Positions 25,088 through 34,215 of a stretch of 64,000 nt of DNA are shown here, one piece after another; within the stretch, counting starts at the first letter, position 1, and each line of letters opens with the position of its first letter. The position numbers and the translations under genes were made by a program. The stretch is from contig JACHMT010000001.1 of NCBI GenBank assembly GCA_014208095.1, positions 1,612,001 through 1,676,000 of the forward strand, in the 5' to 3' direction. The DNA comes from Actinospineispora eucalypti (GTDB lineage Bacteria > Actinomycetota > Actinomycetes > Mycobacteriales > Pseudonocardiaceae). The notes beneath the pieces were generated by a model. That model had not been told where the DNA came from. It made no database searches and saw only the letters and a list, made by a program, of their open reading frames with translations.

Positions 25088-27046
25088 ATGTCGGCGAGCT
25101 TGACCCGGAAGTTGATTGACGGCCACCTGGTCGGTGGCGAGGCGGCGCCGGGGGAGGAGATTGCCCTGGCCATCGACCAGACGTTGACCCAGGACGCCAC
25201 CGGGACCCTGGTGATGCAGGAGCTGGAGGCGATGGGCCTGGACCGGGCGCGCACCGAGGTCAGCGTGCAGTACGTGGACCACAACCTGCTGCAGGCCGAC
25301 GAGCGCAACGCGGAGGATCACGCGTTCCTGCGCTCGGCGGCCCGCCGCTACGGGCTGTGGTTCTCCAAACCGGGCAACGGGGTGTCCCACCCGACGCACA
25401 TGCAGCGTTTCGGTGTGCCGGGCAAGACCATGGTCGGGTCGGACTCGCACACCTGCGCGGCCGGGTCGCTGGGCATGCTGGCGATCGGCGTGGGTGGTCT
25501 CGAGGTGGCCATGGCCATCGCCGGCGAGCCGCTGTACCTGCGGATGCCGGAAATCTGGGGAGTGAAACTGACCGGCCGGCTCCCGGACTGGGTGTCAGCC
25601 AAGGACGTGATCCTCGAGATGCTGCGCCGACACGGGGTCAAGGGCGCGACCAATCGGATCATCGAGTACCACGGCCCAGGCCTGACCGGGCTGTCCGCGA
25701 TGGACCGGCACGTCATCGCCAACATGGGCGCCGAGCTGGGCGCAACCACCACGGTGTTCCCCGCCGACGACGCGGTCAGTGAGTTCCTGCGCGCCGAGGG
25801 CCGGGAGGACGACTTCGTCGAGCTGGCCGCCGACCCCGGCGCCGGGTACGACCTGACCGACGAGATCGACCTGTCCACGCTCGAGCCGTTGATCGCGAGG
25901 CCGTCCTCGCCGGGCAACGTGGTTCCGGTGCGCGAGGTGGCGGGGGAGCCGGTCAGCCAGGTCGTGGTGGGTTCGTCGGCGAACCCCGGTCTGCGGGACT
26001 TCGCGATGGTGGCCGCGATGGTGAACGGCCGGCAGGCCAGCGACGCGGTCAGTTTCGACGTCAACCCGTCGTCGCGGGAGATTTTCGAGGACCTGACCCG
26101 GATGGGGGCCACGTTCGAGCTGATCGCCGCCGGGGCGCGCATCCACCAGGCCGGCTGCATGGGCTGTATCGGCATGGGGCAGGCGCCCGCTGTGGGGCAC
26201 AACTCGCTGCGCACTTTCCCCCGCAACTTCCCGGGTCGTTCCGGTACCAAGGAGGACCGGGTCTGGCTGTGCTCGCCGGAGACCGCGGCGGCCGCCGCGC
26301 TGACCGGAGTGATCACAGACCCGAGGGATCTGGCGGCGAAGCTGGACATGGCGCCGCCCGCGCTGAAGCTGCCGGAGAAGGCTTCGATCAACACGTCCAT
26401 GCTGGTCGCGCCGCTGCCCGGGGCGCAGGCGCGGCGCGAGAAGCTGGAACGTGGCCCGAACATCTCCAGGCTGCCCGACCCCGAGCCCCTACCGGAGAGC
26501 TTGAGGGTGCCTGTGCTGCTGAAGATGGGTGACGACGTCTCCACCGATGAGATCTCGCCGGCCGGAGCGCGGGCGCTGCCCTACCGGTCGAACATCCCGG
26601 AGCTGGCCGAGTTCACCTTCGCCGGCGTCGACGAGGCGTACCCGGCGAAGGCGCGTGACACCGGCCCGCACGCGGTGGTGGCCGGGGACAACTACGGCCA
26701 GGGCTCATCCCGGGAGCACGCGGCGATCACGGCGCGCTACCTCGGGCTGGCAGTGGTGATCGCTCGCTCGTTCGCCCGCATCCACTGGCAGAACCTGGCG
26801 AACTTCGGGGTGCTCGCTCTCGAGTTCACCGACGGCGGCGACCTGGACGACATCGACCTCGGCGACGAGTTGGAGATCGACGACGTGGGTGCGGTGGTCC
26901 GACGGTCGGCCGAGGTGACCGTGCGCAACGCCACCAAGGGCCGCGAGTACCAGGTACGGCACCGGCTCTCCCCGCGCCAGGTCGAGGCGGTGCTCGCCGG
27001 CGGCCGGATCGTTACCCTCGACGGTCGACCCGGTCTCGCCGGTTGA
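25088..27046 (+). CDS. Aconitate hydratase
   Basis: The protein (652 residues) is a complete aconitase: MVGSDSHTCAAGSLGMLAIG and AGCMGCIGMGQAP hold the three Fe-S cysteines, VVAGDNYGQGSSREHAAITA and ARSFARIHWQNLANFGVLAL are the C-terminal swivel-domain motifs. It interconverts citrate and isocitrate. Length fits the shorter (about 650-residue) aconitase class rather than the 900-residue AcnA, so it is probably an additional copy. The ATG at 25088 has GAGGAG upstream; the frame is open to 25025. It follows the Clp remnant by 79 nt. Confidence 0.9.
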   Translation: MSASLTRKLIDGHLVGGEAAPGEEIALAIDQTLTQDATGTLVMQELEAMGLDRARTEVSVQYVDHNLLQADERNAEDHAFLRSAARRYGLWFSKPGNGVSHPTHMQRFGVPGKTMVGSDSHTCAAGSLGMLAIGVGGLEVAMAIAGEPLYLRMPEIWGVKLTGRLPDWVSAKDVILEMLRRHGVKGATNRIIEYHGPGLTGLSAMDRHVIANMGAELGATTTVFPADDAVSEFLRAEGREDDFVELAADPGAGYDLTDEIDLSTLEPLIARPSSPGNVVPVREVAGEPVSQVVVGSSANPGLRDFAMVAAMVNGRQASDAVSFDVNPSSREIFEDLTRMGATFELIAAGARIHQAGCMGCIGMGQAPAVGHNSLRTFPRNFPGRSGTKEDRVWLCSPETAAAAALTGVITDPRDLAAKLDMAPPALKLPEKASINTSMLVAPLPGAQARREKLERGPNISRLPDPEPLPESLRVPVLLKMGDDVSTDEISPAGARALPYRSNIPELAEFTFAGVDEAYPAKARDTGPHAVVAGDNYGQGSSREHAAITARYLGLAVVIARSFARIHWQNLANFGVLALEFTDGGDLDDIDLGDELEIDDVGAVVRRSAEVTVRNATKGREYQVRHRLSPRQVEAVLAGGRIVTLDGRPGLAG

Positions 27047-27235
27047 CCCGGTGGCGGTGCCAACCACGCCGATCTCGCCGATTGCTCCCCCAGCACATCC
27101 AGGACGGTCCGTCGGAGATCCACCGCCAGCGTCCGGTCCACCCCATCGACCCGGAGCGATATTTCGGTCATCGCCCGGAGGTGCCCCGCCAGGAGGCTCG
27201 GTAACCACCCGCCGCGGTCTGCCCGCGCCGGCGGG

Positions 27236-27457
27236 TCAGGGCCGTGATGCGCAGCGGATACAGGTCACCTCCTGAGGGCTGTTGAAGACTTCCAGGACGC
27301 CCATACCGCACCGGGTGCGCAGCCGGGCGGGGTCGACGACGTCGACGGGCGCCGCATCCACGAGGTGCACCCGGTCGTCCTCGCCGGCGCGTGCGGTGCG
27401 TTCCGTCACGGGTGTCACCGGGCTGCCCCGCTTGGTCAGGTTCTCGGCCATCCCCAT
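27236..27457 (-). CDS. Small Cys-containing protein, unknown
   Basis: This 73-residue protein has a central GEDDRVHLVDAAPVDVVDPA and a C-terminal half with RTRCGMGVLEVFNSPQEVTC and IRC, i.e. a Cys followed later by CIRC, suggesting a metal site. I have a sense of similar short actinobacterial proteins with this pattern but no function is known. The start could be ATG 27457 or 27451. Nothing clear lies in the 190 nt between the aconitase stop and this gene. Confidence 0.5.
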   Translation of the reverse strand: MGMAENLTKRGSPVTPVTERTARAGEDDRVHLVDAAPVDVVDPARLRTRCGMGVLEVFNSPQEVTCIRCASRP

Positions 27458-27613
27458 CGCCTACCCGGCGGCTCGGTGACTACACCACCCGCGTTCCGGC
27501 GAACCGGCGAACTGGCTCACCGGCGGATGCGCACCAGCGCTTTCCGCGTCGTCCGGGGCGGGTCTTTGGCCGACGGTGCGGACATCCCAACCCACCGGCA
27601 ACCGCCCCCTCGG

Positions 27614-27874
27614 TTATCCGCCGCTGTCTGCCGTGCTGTTCCCGGCGCGATCACGCAGGGCGGTGGTACCGGCCGCCCGGGCACAGTGCGCACAGCAGAA
27701 GATCATCTGGTCGGCTTGCACACCGTGCCCGACGATCTTGCAGCCGCAGTGGTTACACACCGGAGCCATCCGGTGTATCGCGCACTCGAAACTGTCGAAG
27801 ACGTGCACCGCGCCCTGTGCGCGCACCTCGAACGCCAGGTCGTAGTCGTTGCCGCACACCTCGCACTGGCCCAT
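27614..27874 (-). CDS. Prokaryotic metallothionein-like protein
   Basis: The 86-residue protein has three Cys/His metal motifs: MGQCEVCGNDYDLAFEV, SFECAIHRMAPVCNHCGCKI and MIFCCAHCARAAG. It resembles the actinobacterial proteins annotated as prokaryotic metallothionein, which bind zinc or other d10 metals through Cys clusters. A GGGAG upstream supports the ATG at 27874 over 27898. With merR/merB and the other zinc-ribbon genes it adds to a metal-handling theme in this region. Confidence 0.75.
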   Translation of the reverse strand: MGQCEVCGNDYDLAFEVRAQGAVHVFDSFECAIHRMAPVCNHCGCKIVGHGVQADQMIFCCAHCARAAGTTALRDRAGNSTADSGG

Positions 27875-28144
27875 GTCCCGCTCCCTTCGTGCGGTCACGG
27901 CTGGTCGGACACTCTCCGGTTAGCCGGTGTCGGGCCGCCCAAACGCGCCCGGACCCTACGCACGGCCGAGGCCGCGGAAGAACTCCATCTGCCGGACGAG
28001 ATTCACAGCGATCCCGGGCATTCCGCCGCCTGCCCTCGGCTCACCGACCGCTAACCCCATGCTGGGCGAGTTTTCCGCGAGAGACTCAGACGACGCCGGC
28101 ACAAGTAGTCGCATGGCCCGGCCGCAGCGCCGGGGAGCGGCGAT

Positions 28145-28616
28145 CTACGGGTGGCGAATTCGAGCGCCCACCACCATGCCTGAGCGGCGCGTGTAATCGA
28201 AGTTGCTCTTCCGGTCGGGCTCGAACAGGTCGAGCATCGGGGTCTCGATCGGCCGGGAGCCAGCACGTTCACCGGATGCCGATCGGTCCGAAGTCGTGCG
28301 CGGCGGTGCGGGTCAGACCGATGACGGCGTGTTTGGTGGCCTGGTAGGCACCCATGCCAGGGCTGCCGCGGAGCCCTCCGATGCTGCTCACGTTGACGAT
28401 AGCGTCCAAGCCCTGACGCTCCATGACGTGCACCTCCTTGCCTAGGCACAGCCATGTGCCCTTCACGTTCACGGCCATGATTTGGTCGACGTCTTCTTCG
28501 GCGATGGTGTCGAGAGGTGCCCCGGTTGGGACGTCGCCGCGTTGTTGAACGCTCCATCGAGCCGCCCCGAACCGGGTGACGGTGGCGTCGAAGATTTGTT
28601 GCACTAGGCGCAACGC
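28145..28616 (-). pseudogene. Short-chain dehydrogenase, truncated and frameshifted
   Basis: The middle of an SDR enzyme can be read: IMAVNVKGTWLCLGKEVHVM, AIVNVSSIGGLRGSPGMGAY with the catalytic Ser, and YQATKHAVIGLTRTAA with the YxxxK pair. Flanking parts need frame changes: GRLDGAFNNAATSQPG lies in a different frame near 28545, and VNVLAPG then RPIETPMLDLFEPDRKSNFD near 28260-28160. The N-terminal Rossmann GxxxGxG is absent. At least three shifts plus truncation make it clearly non-functional. Confidence 0.75.
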
Positions 28617-29285
28617 TTGGCGGTGGGTTCATCCACATATTTGCTGATCGAGCTGGGCTACGTCGGTCCGGTGATCAAGGAGCCGGTACTGGTCGGTCGG
28701 AACACACTCATGTGGGCTACTGATTCACCGAGAATAGGCACGGATGGCCGCCTCCCGACCTCGGCAGAAGAGGGCAGAGAGCGGCTAATCCGGGGCCGCC
28801 TGACTCGATACGCTCACCGCGAAAGGGAAAGACACCCTTTCGGCTGCTTCACCGTGCAATCAGCATCCTCAAACCATTTCGACTGGACCGCACGGCCCGT
28901 CATTCCAACCCTTGTCGTGAAAGTGATCGGCATGGCTCTACACTTGCTGAATCCGCTACAGCTCACTCGGGGAGTCGTGAGCCGGTCGGGGGAGGGGCTG
29001 TCGCCTATACCCGTGCGGGGTCCGGGCGACAGCTTCCCGCGCGCCACACAGGCAACCCCCGCCTACCTGCGCAAGCCTGTCCGGGGGCGAGGCATCGCGC
29101 TAGGTGGCGCTGAGGAGACTGCACAACGATGCACCGGCCGGGTCAGGCGCTGATCAGCGTCGTTCCGGTAGATCCTCTGGCCACGCCGCATGTAGGGATT
29201 CTGGCCGTTTACGATTCCGCCTCTCAGCGGAGACCGTCCATGTTGCCGACATCGCCAAGATGCGTGATCGCCGCCGGGCGAGTCG
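28617..29285. other. Gap with hairpins, no supported gene
   Basis: A frame from 28617 to 29153 (+) is open but has no recognisable motif or binding site. Two hairpins occur: 28820-28842 (CGAAAGGG, 7-nt loop, CCCTTTCG) and a longer one near 28996-29037 (GCTGTCGCC with GGCGACAGC). GC is lower here than average, consistent with acquired or decaying DNA. Confidence 0.4.
28820..28842. terminator. Perfect 8-bp hairpin, possible terminator
   Basis: CGAAAGGG and CCCTTTCG pair around AAAGACA. It lies downstream of the small minus-strand gene at 29286, but 440 nt away, so the transcript it would end is unclear. Confidence 0.35.
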
Positions 29286-29405
29286 TTACTGGTCATCATC
29301 AAGTAAGTCGTGCGCATCGTGCTCGATGTCGTCTTCGGACATTTTGGACCACCGTTTAAGGGTGTCGGATTCAAGCTCGCGGGCTGCTTGCCGGTCACTA
29401 GCCAC
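29286..29405 (-). CDS. Very small acidic protein, 39 residues
   Basis: The frame reads ASDRQAARELESDTLKRWSK and SEDDIEHDAHDLLDDDQ, with protein-like composition. The GTG at 29405 has GAGGTGAG at 29411-29418. The same 13 nt (AGGTGAGCATCCT) precede the small gene at 35294. No family recognised; it could be an antitoxin-like or regulatory peptide, but no partner is seen. Confidence 0.35.
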   Translation of the reverse strand: MASDRQAARELESDTLKRWSKMSEDDIEHDAHDLLDDDQ

Positions 29406-30322
29406 AGGATGCTCACCTCGTTGCCTCAACACGGGTGACGCCCCCCGAGCATCACGCGCCACTGAAATAGGAACGCCCCTCAAAGGGTTTCCGCGCGTCG
29501 CGAGCATCGAAGCTAGCGCCCTGCTGAACACAAAGCAATGATCTTGGTATGCGAGTGACAACTGTGAAGGTTGAGCTTAGGTCGCTTCCGAATTCGCCCT
29601 CGTGGAATCACGGAAATGCCGATCCGATGAACGGTGCACCCGCCGCCGCCGACGCGAGCCACAGCCACGCGTCACTGTCCATCAACCAGTGTGTCGCCCA
29701 CGGTGAGCCCAGACGACCCGGCGTACCAGTAGACCAAGAATGATCAACGTCGCGGCGTGCTACCTCGCCAGGCTCTACCGCCGGTGCCGCTCGCACCCGA
29801 CAGTGCCCAGGCCGTACGCCACGCAAGGCCCATCCCAGAACGAGTCTCACCAGCGCCCGGACCCAGCAGTGGGGGGCCACCGTGAACACGAGACACGTTC
29901 ACGACGCGTCCTTGGACAAGGCGGCACCAAGAGCGGCGGGTACCTTGTCCATTCGTTGCGGACGCGCAGCGCCCCTGAGGGGGTCGTCGCCCGGGGAACT
30001 GTCCCCCGACTCCCGAGGCGACGACTCCTGTCGTCAACGGCTGAAAACTGAGCAGTGATCGACGGCTAAGGTCCAGCTCGTCTATCCCGACTGGCAGCCC
30101 CACATCGACAACGAGACCGTCGGCCACATCGCCGCCGATACCGCTGCCCGCTGCCGGCGGGAGCGCGACCGATACCGGATTCTGTGGTTACCCCGCGAGT
30201 TGCGGCGCAAATGGTATCAGGCAGCGCATGGCGCACCAGGTTTGCCAGCGTGCCCGATAGAAGGGTACGTCCCTGTGCGCAACCGCAACTGCCTCGTCAT
30301 GGCCTTTGTGAGGTGGATAGGT
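29406..30322. other. 917-nt gap with a possible gene fragment
   Basis: No complete gene is supported. On the plus strand, after a TGA at 30055-30057, a start-less frame reads AKVQLVYPDWQPHIDNETVG, then AADTAARCRRERDRYRILWL and PRELRRKWYQAAHG, which looks like protein but is not recognised and runs into unrelated sequence after about 30230. It may be a gene relic. Confidence 0.35.
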
Positions 30323-30733
30323 TCAGTTGGTCGCCTTACCGACAGCGTCTCGTCCTCGGCGGATGTCGTGTCGGTCTTCGACGTACTGCTCTTGGTCGCG
30401 GATCTTGTGTTTGTACCAGTTTCGGGCGGCGCGCCGACTCATGCCGAGGGCTTGGCCGATCTGTTCCCAAGTGGCGCCTGCTTCCCTGGCATCTTGTATG
30501 ACCATCCAGCGCCGGCCTGTCAGTAGATCAACAAGCTCTGCGTTCGCCCGCAGCGCGTCCAGTGCGCTCACCTGCCGCCGTTCGGCATTTTCGGGATCGC
30601 TCGCACGTCGGTGGGTGATGTCGCTGGCACCAGTCGATACCGAGGTAGGTTCCCATGAAGCCCGCTGATGGCTGCTCCAGATTTCCAGGAGCTGGCTTTC
30701 GGTACCGCTGCGCAGCACGGTTTCAACGTCCAC
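30323..30733 (-). CDS. Helix-turn-helix protein, unknown target
   Basis: The C-terminal half contains ALRANAELVDLLTGRRWMVI and AREAGATWEQIGQALGMSRR, a helix-turn-helix of the type found in short actinobacterial DNA-binding proteins, followed by a basic tail (AARNWYKHKIRD). The N-terminal part (VETVLRSGTESQLLEIWSSH) is not recognised. The frame is open to 30979 but the upstream codons look non-coding; the GTG at 30733 is a guess. No binding site is clear. Confidence 0.5.
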   Translation of the reverse strand: MDVETVLRSGTESQLLEIWSSHQRASWEPTSVSTGASDITHRRASDPENAERRQVSALDALRANAELVDLLTGRRWMVIQDAREAGATWEQIGQALGMSRRAARNWYKHKIRDQEQYVEDRHDIRRGRDAVGKATN

Positions 30734-31324
30734 GTCGCTAGGTTGCGCCGCGTTCCTGTGCTCGTCAAGACGTGCACACCGCGCCTTGACCTTAGAGCGC
30801 GGGGGGAGGGTAAGGTCTGCCGTCACTAGCTGATCTTGAGCGCCCTCGCCAAAGCCTTGACTCAATCCCTCGCCCGGCAACGCAACAACCAAAACAAAGG
30901 AAAAGGAGGGGCCGGCCCAGCGAAATGGCCAGGCCGGCCCACTCAGAGGGAATGAACCTGTCTCGTGTCTGATGTCCACCGAAATGCCGCGGCGATCACC
31001 TCCAACTACAGACCGTTCCTCGACCTCTTTCGATCCTTTGTGTACCTCCGGTCGCGTCGCCTCGTGCGACGCATTCTCCGTTGTCCACTCTCACTCGCGG
31101 CGACAGTTCTAGTCTCCACCCCCAGCGCCGTCAACCTCTTCTTCGAGGCATTTGAGAGCGCGAGCGATAAGCGGGCACAACACCGCGACGAAAGGTCAGC
31201 GCCAACACACACGCTGCCCAGGGGTCGAGGGGACTGTCCGAACAATCGGACAGTCCCGTTCTGTTGGTGAGGGCTTGACACCCGTTGGGCGCATGTCGAC
31301 CCCGAGGTGATCACCCCCTGATGG
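30734..31324. other. Gap upstream of the HTH gene, with one terminator
   Basis: No supported gene. It contains the terminator at 31230-31257 and otherwise low-information sequence; the part at 30880-30960 is A-rich for this genome and may include the promoter of the HTH gene. Confidence 0.4.
31230..31257 (-). terminator. Terminator after the DUF1232 gene
   Basis: GGGACTGTCCGA and TCGGACAGTCCC form a perfect 12-bp stem with loop ACAA, 68 nt downstream of the stop codon of the minus-strand DUF1232 gene. Confidence 0.7.
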
Positions 31325-31783
31325 TCATTCGGGGGGTGTGGGTTGGCGCGTTGGTGGCGGGTTGTCGGTGGGGGGTGTGAGCCCGGTCAGGCGGGTGAGC
31401 GCGGTGAACCCGCTGTCGGTTCCTGGCCAGTGCGCTTGGACGGCGCGGAGGCCGGCGCGGCGGATTACCGAGCGCAGGACGGCGGTGATGATGATTGCGT
31501 CGTCGGCGTAGCCGAGGATGGGGATGAAGTCGGGGACAAGGTCGAAGGGGACGGCGAGGTAGGCCAGCAGGAGCCACAGGCGGACCCGTACGCCGGTAGG
31601 CATTGCCGGGTCGGTGGCCAGGCGGCGCACCAGGCGCAGCACGTCGGGCAGCAGTCGCACGGCCTCGCTCAACAGTCGGTCGTGGGGTCGGACGATCATC
31701 AGCGCGACGATCAAGGCCAGCCACGCGACCAGTACCGCCGCGGTGACTCCGATGAGCGTGTCCAGCCACCACCGGCCTGTCAT
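31325..31783 (-). CDS. DUF1232 (YkvA-like) membrane protein
   Basis: This 152-residue protein has an N-terminal membrane helix (LIGVTAAVLVAWLALIVAL) and the DUF1232 core LLLAYLAVPFDLVPDFIPIL followed by GYADDAIIITAVLRSVIRRA, with a Pro-rich C-terminal tail. The family is found in many bacteria; the function is unknown. It is monocistronic with a strong terminator. The ATG at 31783 is the natural start, directly before the membrane helix. Confidence 0.88.
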   Translation of the reverse strand: MTGRWWLDTLIGVTAAVLVAWLALIVALMIVRPHDRLLSEAVRLLPDVLRLVRRLATDPAMPTGVRVRLWLLLAYLAVPFDLVPDFIPILGYADDAIIITAVLRSVIRRAGLRAVQAHWPGTDSGFTALTRLTGLTPPTDNPPPTRQPTPPE

Positions 31784-31854
31784 GGTTTCCGCGCGCTCAA
31801 CGTCGTCACCGGTCTCATCTGGACCCTCTTTCTCGCGCTGGGCGTGAAGGCGGG

Positions 31855-32160
31855 CTAGCTGAACGAGCGTCGGGCTTGGTCGGGGCTGGTGTCGAGCAGC
31901 ATGGCGATTGGCGACCAGGCCCAGCCGGCGGCGCGGGCCGCCGCCACCGCGTCGGCGAGTTCGGCTTTACCGGCGCCGGTCAACATCAGCTCACCGATAT
32001 GCCGCAGGTCATCGGCGCCGGATTCGAGGAGTTCCGGGTCTTCTGGTTCCAGCGTGGACAGCCACTGCTCAACCGCGGCTAGAGCGCGCCGCACGGCCGC
32101 CTTGTCCCGCACCACAGCCTTGTCCTGCACGACGACCGGGAATCTCACGACGGCGTTCAC
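31855..32160 (-). CDS. Hypothetical protein (102 residues)
   Basis: The protein is helical: VVRDKAAVRRALAAVEQWLS, PELLESGADDLRHIGELMLT and ADAVAAARAAGWAWSPIAML, ending LDTSPDQARRSFS. The C-terminal part resembles a helix-turn-helix found at the end of several short actinobacterial proteins, but I cannot name the family. The frame is open to 32310; the GTG at 32160 is chosen because the upstream residues are Pro/Gly-rich. It is divergent from the PadR gene. Confidence 0.5.
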   Translation of the reverse strand: MNAVVRFPVVVQDKAVVRDKAAVRRALAAVEQWLSTLEPEDPELLESGADDLRHIGELMLTGAGKAELADAVAAARAAGWAWSPIAMLLDTSPDQARRSFS

Positions 32161-32309
32161 CACCGCGCCCAACCGCTCACCGGTGCCCGATGGGAGTTCT
32201 GCTGGCGGTGAGGACCGCGGGTGACCGGCAACGTTGCGATCACCCGTGCTGGGTTCAAGCAAACCGCCACTTGGAGTGCCCTCTCTGATACCGCGCGTGC
32301 CGGAAACCA

Positions 32310-32331
32310 CTACAGTAGTGATCCTACATAT
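32310..32331 (+). promoter_or_regulatory. PadR-locus promoter motif, copy 1
   Basis: A 22-nt element (CTACAGTAG-T-GATCCTACATAT) ends 25 nt before the padR ATG. It is repeated with one mismatch at 34157-34178. It contains an internal CTACAGTAG and a CTACATAT that could serve as a -10 region. It is likely the operator of the PadR protein. Confidence 0.6.
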
Positions 32332-32356
32332 CTGGTCGTGGTGAGGGGATGCACCG

Positions 32357-32704
32357 ATGCCGGACGACGCGCGGGCGCGAGAGTTGGAAGCGTTGCTGTT
32401 GACCGCGTTGGCGGCCGGGCCCGCACACGGCTATGCGTTGATGGTTGCGCTGCGCCGGCACGACATCAGTGTGACGCGTGTGGATGGCGGTACGCTGTAT
32501 CGCGCGCTGCGCGGACTGGAGGATGACGGGTTGATCGCCGGAACATGGATCGAAGGGCCTGGTCGGCGTCGCCGGGAGTACCAGCTCACGCGGCGGGGAC
32601 GCCGCTGCCTAGTCGATCACCCAGGCCGGTGGCGCACGCTGGTCGCCGATCTGTCCGGTGTGGTTGCCCCGGCGGGGGTGAGGCCGTCATGGAACCCGAG
32701 CTGA
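32357..32704 (+). CDS. PadR-family transcriptional regulator
   Basis: This 115-residue protein has the winged-helix PadR layout: LEALLLTALAAGPAHGYALM, VDGGTLYRALRGLEDDGLIA and RREYQLTRRGRRCLVDH. PadR proteins repress genes and release DNA on ligand binding. The downstream membrane gene starts inside padR (16-nt overlap), so the two are co-translated, a common PadR arrangement with a permease-type partner. The 22-nt upstream element is the probable autoregulatory site. Confidence 0.9.
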   Translation: MPDDARARELEALLLTALAAGPAHGYALMVALRRHDISVTRVDGGTLYRALRGLEDDGLIAGTWIEGPGRRRREYQLTRRGRRCLVDHPGRWRTLVADLSGVVAPAGVRPSWNPS

Positions 32705-33417
32705 ACCTCCGCGACAAGCCGGACCTGGCGCGGGCGGTCGATTCCTACCTGCGGGAGTTGCGTGCCCAACTGTGCGCGCACGCGAGCGTCCCGGCGGGGG
32801 CTGACCTGCTCGACGAGGTCTATGACCATGTGCTCAGCCACGCCGAACACCTCGTGTGCACCGGTGCACCGGCCGAGCACGCGGTGGCGACCGCGGTGCG
32901 CGAGTTCGGTCTCCCCGCGGCGATCGGGCCGGCGATGCGCGCGGAGCTGCTGCGCCCGTACCTGCATCAGCTCGCCACGGTGCTGCTGCTGGTCGGCGCG
33001 GTCGTTGGTCTGGGCTGGCGCATTGTGCTCGATCACGCCCCGCCCATGCCCTGGCCGGTGAACACCCGCCCGGTCGCGCTGCTCGCACTCGACAGCGGCG
33101 CCGAATACACCGCTCCCGCCGCGTTGGGCCTGGCCGCGCTCGGATTGTTGCTGCTGGTGGCGCCCACTCATCTGCGCTCTTGCGTGCGGTGGAGGCCGCA
33201 ATGCCAGCGGTGGGCGATCCGGGCCAGTATCGCCAGCGCGACCCTCGGCGTGATCACCGCGATGCAGGCGACCGCGTATCTGGCTATCCGGGGTGCGCTC
33301 GCCCCGGCCTCCCTGATCTGGCCGGCCGTGATCCTGGCCGGCGTGCTCACCCTCGCTACCACGCCCGCCGTGGTTCGACCGCTGTTCGCGACCGCGCGTC
33401 TGGCCCGCGCACACTAA
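32689..33417 (+). CDS. PadR-linked membrane protein with permease-prefix domain
   Basis: The protein (242 residues) starts with a helical cytoplasmic domain resembling the permease prefix (HAAS) domain: VDSYLRELRAQLCAHASVPA and LLDEVYDHVLSHAEHL, AVREFGLPAAIG. Four or more hydrophobic segments follow (YLHQLATVLLLVGAVVGLGW, ALGLAALGLLLLVA, LGVITAMQATAYLAIRGAL, LIWPAVILAGVLTLATTPAV). The prefix domain usually couples a membrane protein to its PadR regulator. The transported or sensed compound is not known. The ATG at 32689 overlaps padR by 16 nt. Confidence 0.82.
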   Translation: MEPELNLRDKPDLARAVDSYLRELRAQLCAHASVPAGADLLDEVYDHVLSHAEHLVCTGAPAEHAVATAVREFGLPAAIGPAMRAELLRPYLHQLATVLLLVGAVVGLGWRIVLDHAPPMPWPVNTRPVALLALDSGAEYTAPAALGLAALGLLLLVAPTHLRSCVRWRPQCQRWAIRASIASATLGVITAMQATAYLAIRGALAPASLIWPAVILAGVLTLATTPAVVRPLFATARLARAH

Positions 33418-33500
33418 ACCCACGGCCAACCCCGCCTCGACATCCGACAGCCGCCAGGGTTTTTTTGGGCGGATGGCGCGGTCGGCCGCGTCAATCCGAG

Positions 33501-33920
33501 TCAATCCGCGAGGTCTCGACCCAGTTCGGCGATCGCGTTGTGGGCGAGGGCCGTGAAGGTGCCGGTGAGTAGCGGACGCAACAGGATGGCCGGCCCGCGC
33601 AGCACACATCGCACGCAGACATGGACCTCGGTGGCGTCATCCAGATCGGTGCACGCGTAGTCGAGGGTCACCGTGAACAGGCCCCGCCGGGCGGTCAGTG
33701 TGATCCAGTGGCGTCCGCGCCGCACCAGTGTGTACACCACCGCGAACCGTGCCCGCGAGCCGCGCAACCACACGCGCCAACACGAACCCACCCTCGCCGG
33801 CCCGGTGTCGAGCCGGACAGAACACACCGCGCGCGGATGCCACACGGTCACGTTGTGGAACCCGGCCAACCGGTCGGTCACCGCATCCAGCGGCTTCGGC
33901 ACGGCCACGGTGCGCGTCAC
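33501..33920 (-). CDS. SRPBCC-superfamily (START-like) protein
   Basis: The protein reads VTRTVAVPKPLDAVTDRLAG, FHNVTVWHPRAVCSVRLDTG, a beta-rich middle with SRARFAVVYTLVRRGRHWIT and a long C-terminal helix (LLTGTFTALAHNAIAELGRD). This is the layout of SRPBCC proteins, which enclose hydrophobic ligands. The ligand is unknown. A longer start at 33989 exists; the GTG at 33920 fits the family N terminus better. Confidence 0.75.
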   Translation of the reverse strand: MTRTVAVPKPLDAVTDRLAGFHNVTVWHPRAVCSVRLDTGPARVGSCWRVWLRGSRARFAVVYTLVRRGRHWITLTARRGLFTVTLDYACTDLDDATEVHVCVRCVLRGPAILLRPLLTGTFTALAHNAIAELGRDLAD

Positions 33921-34156
33921 CGGCCAACGAGGTCCACCCGCCGCGCCAGAAACCGCGCCAGCGCACCCACGGGGCACCATCGCGACCATCGAGGACGGAC
34001 ACCGCCGCCATCACCGGAACGGCCAACAAGTACCCCGCATCGCTCCATGAGCCGAGCCCGCGCAGAACCTCGATCACCCCGGCAAGCTGCGCATTCACGC
34101 TCGCTCCGTCGCCCCGGTCCCAGTCAGGGCCGCCGATCCGGGCGGATGCCGGACCG

Positions 34157-34178
34157 CTACAGTAGCGATCCTACATAT
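34157..34178 (+). promoter_or_regulatory. PadR-locus promoter motif, copy 2
   Basis: This element (CTACAGTAG-C-GATCCTACATAT) matches the one at 32310-32331 at 21 of 22 positions and ends 37 nt before the ATG at 34216. It suggests that the small gene downstream is under the same regulator. Confidence 0.6.
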
Positions 34179-34215
34179 TGATGTGAGGCGCTGCCTCCGG
34201 CCGCGGCGGGAACCG

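Noticed and set aside
28617-29153. 178-residue plus-strand frame
   Set aside because: No binding site, no recognisable domain, and it spans two hairpins in lower-GC DNA.
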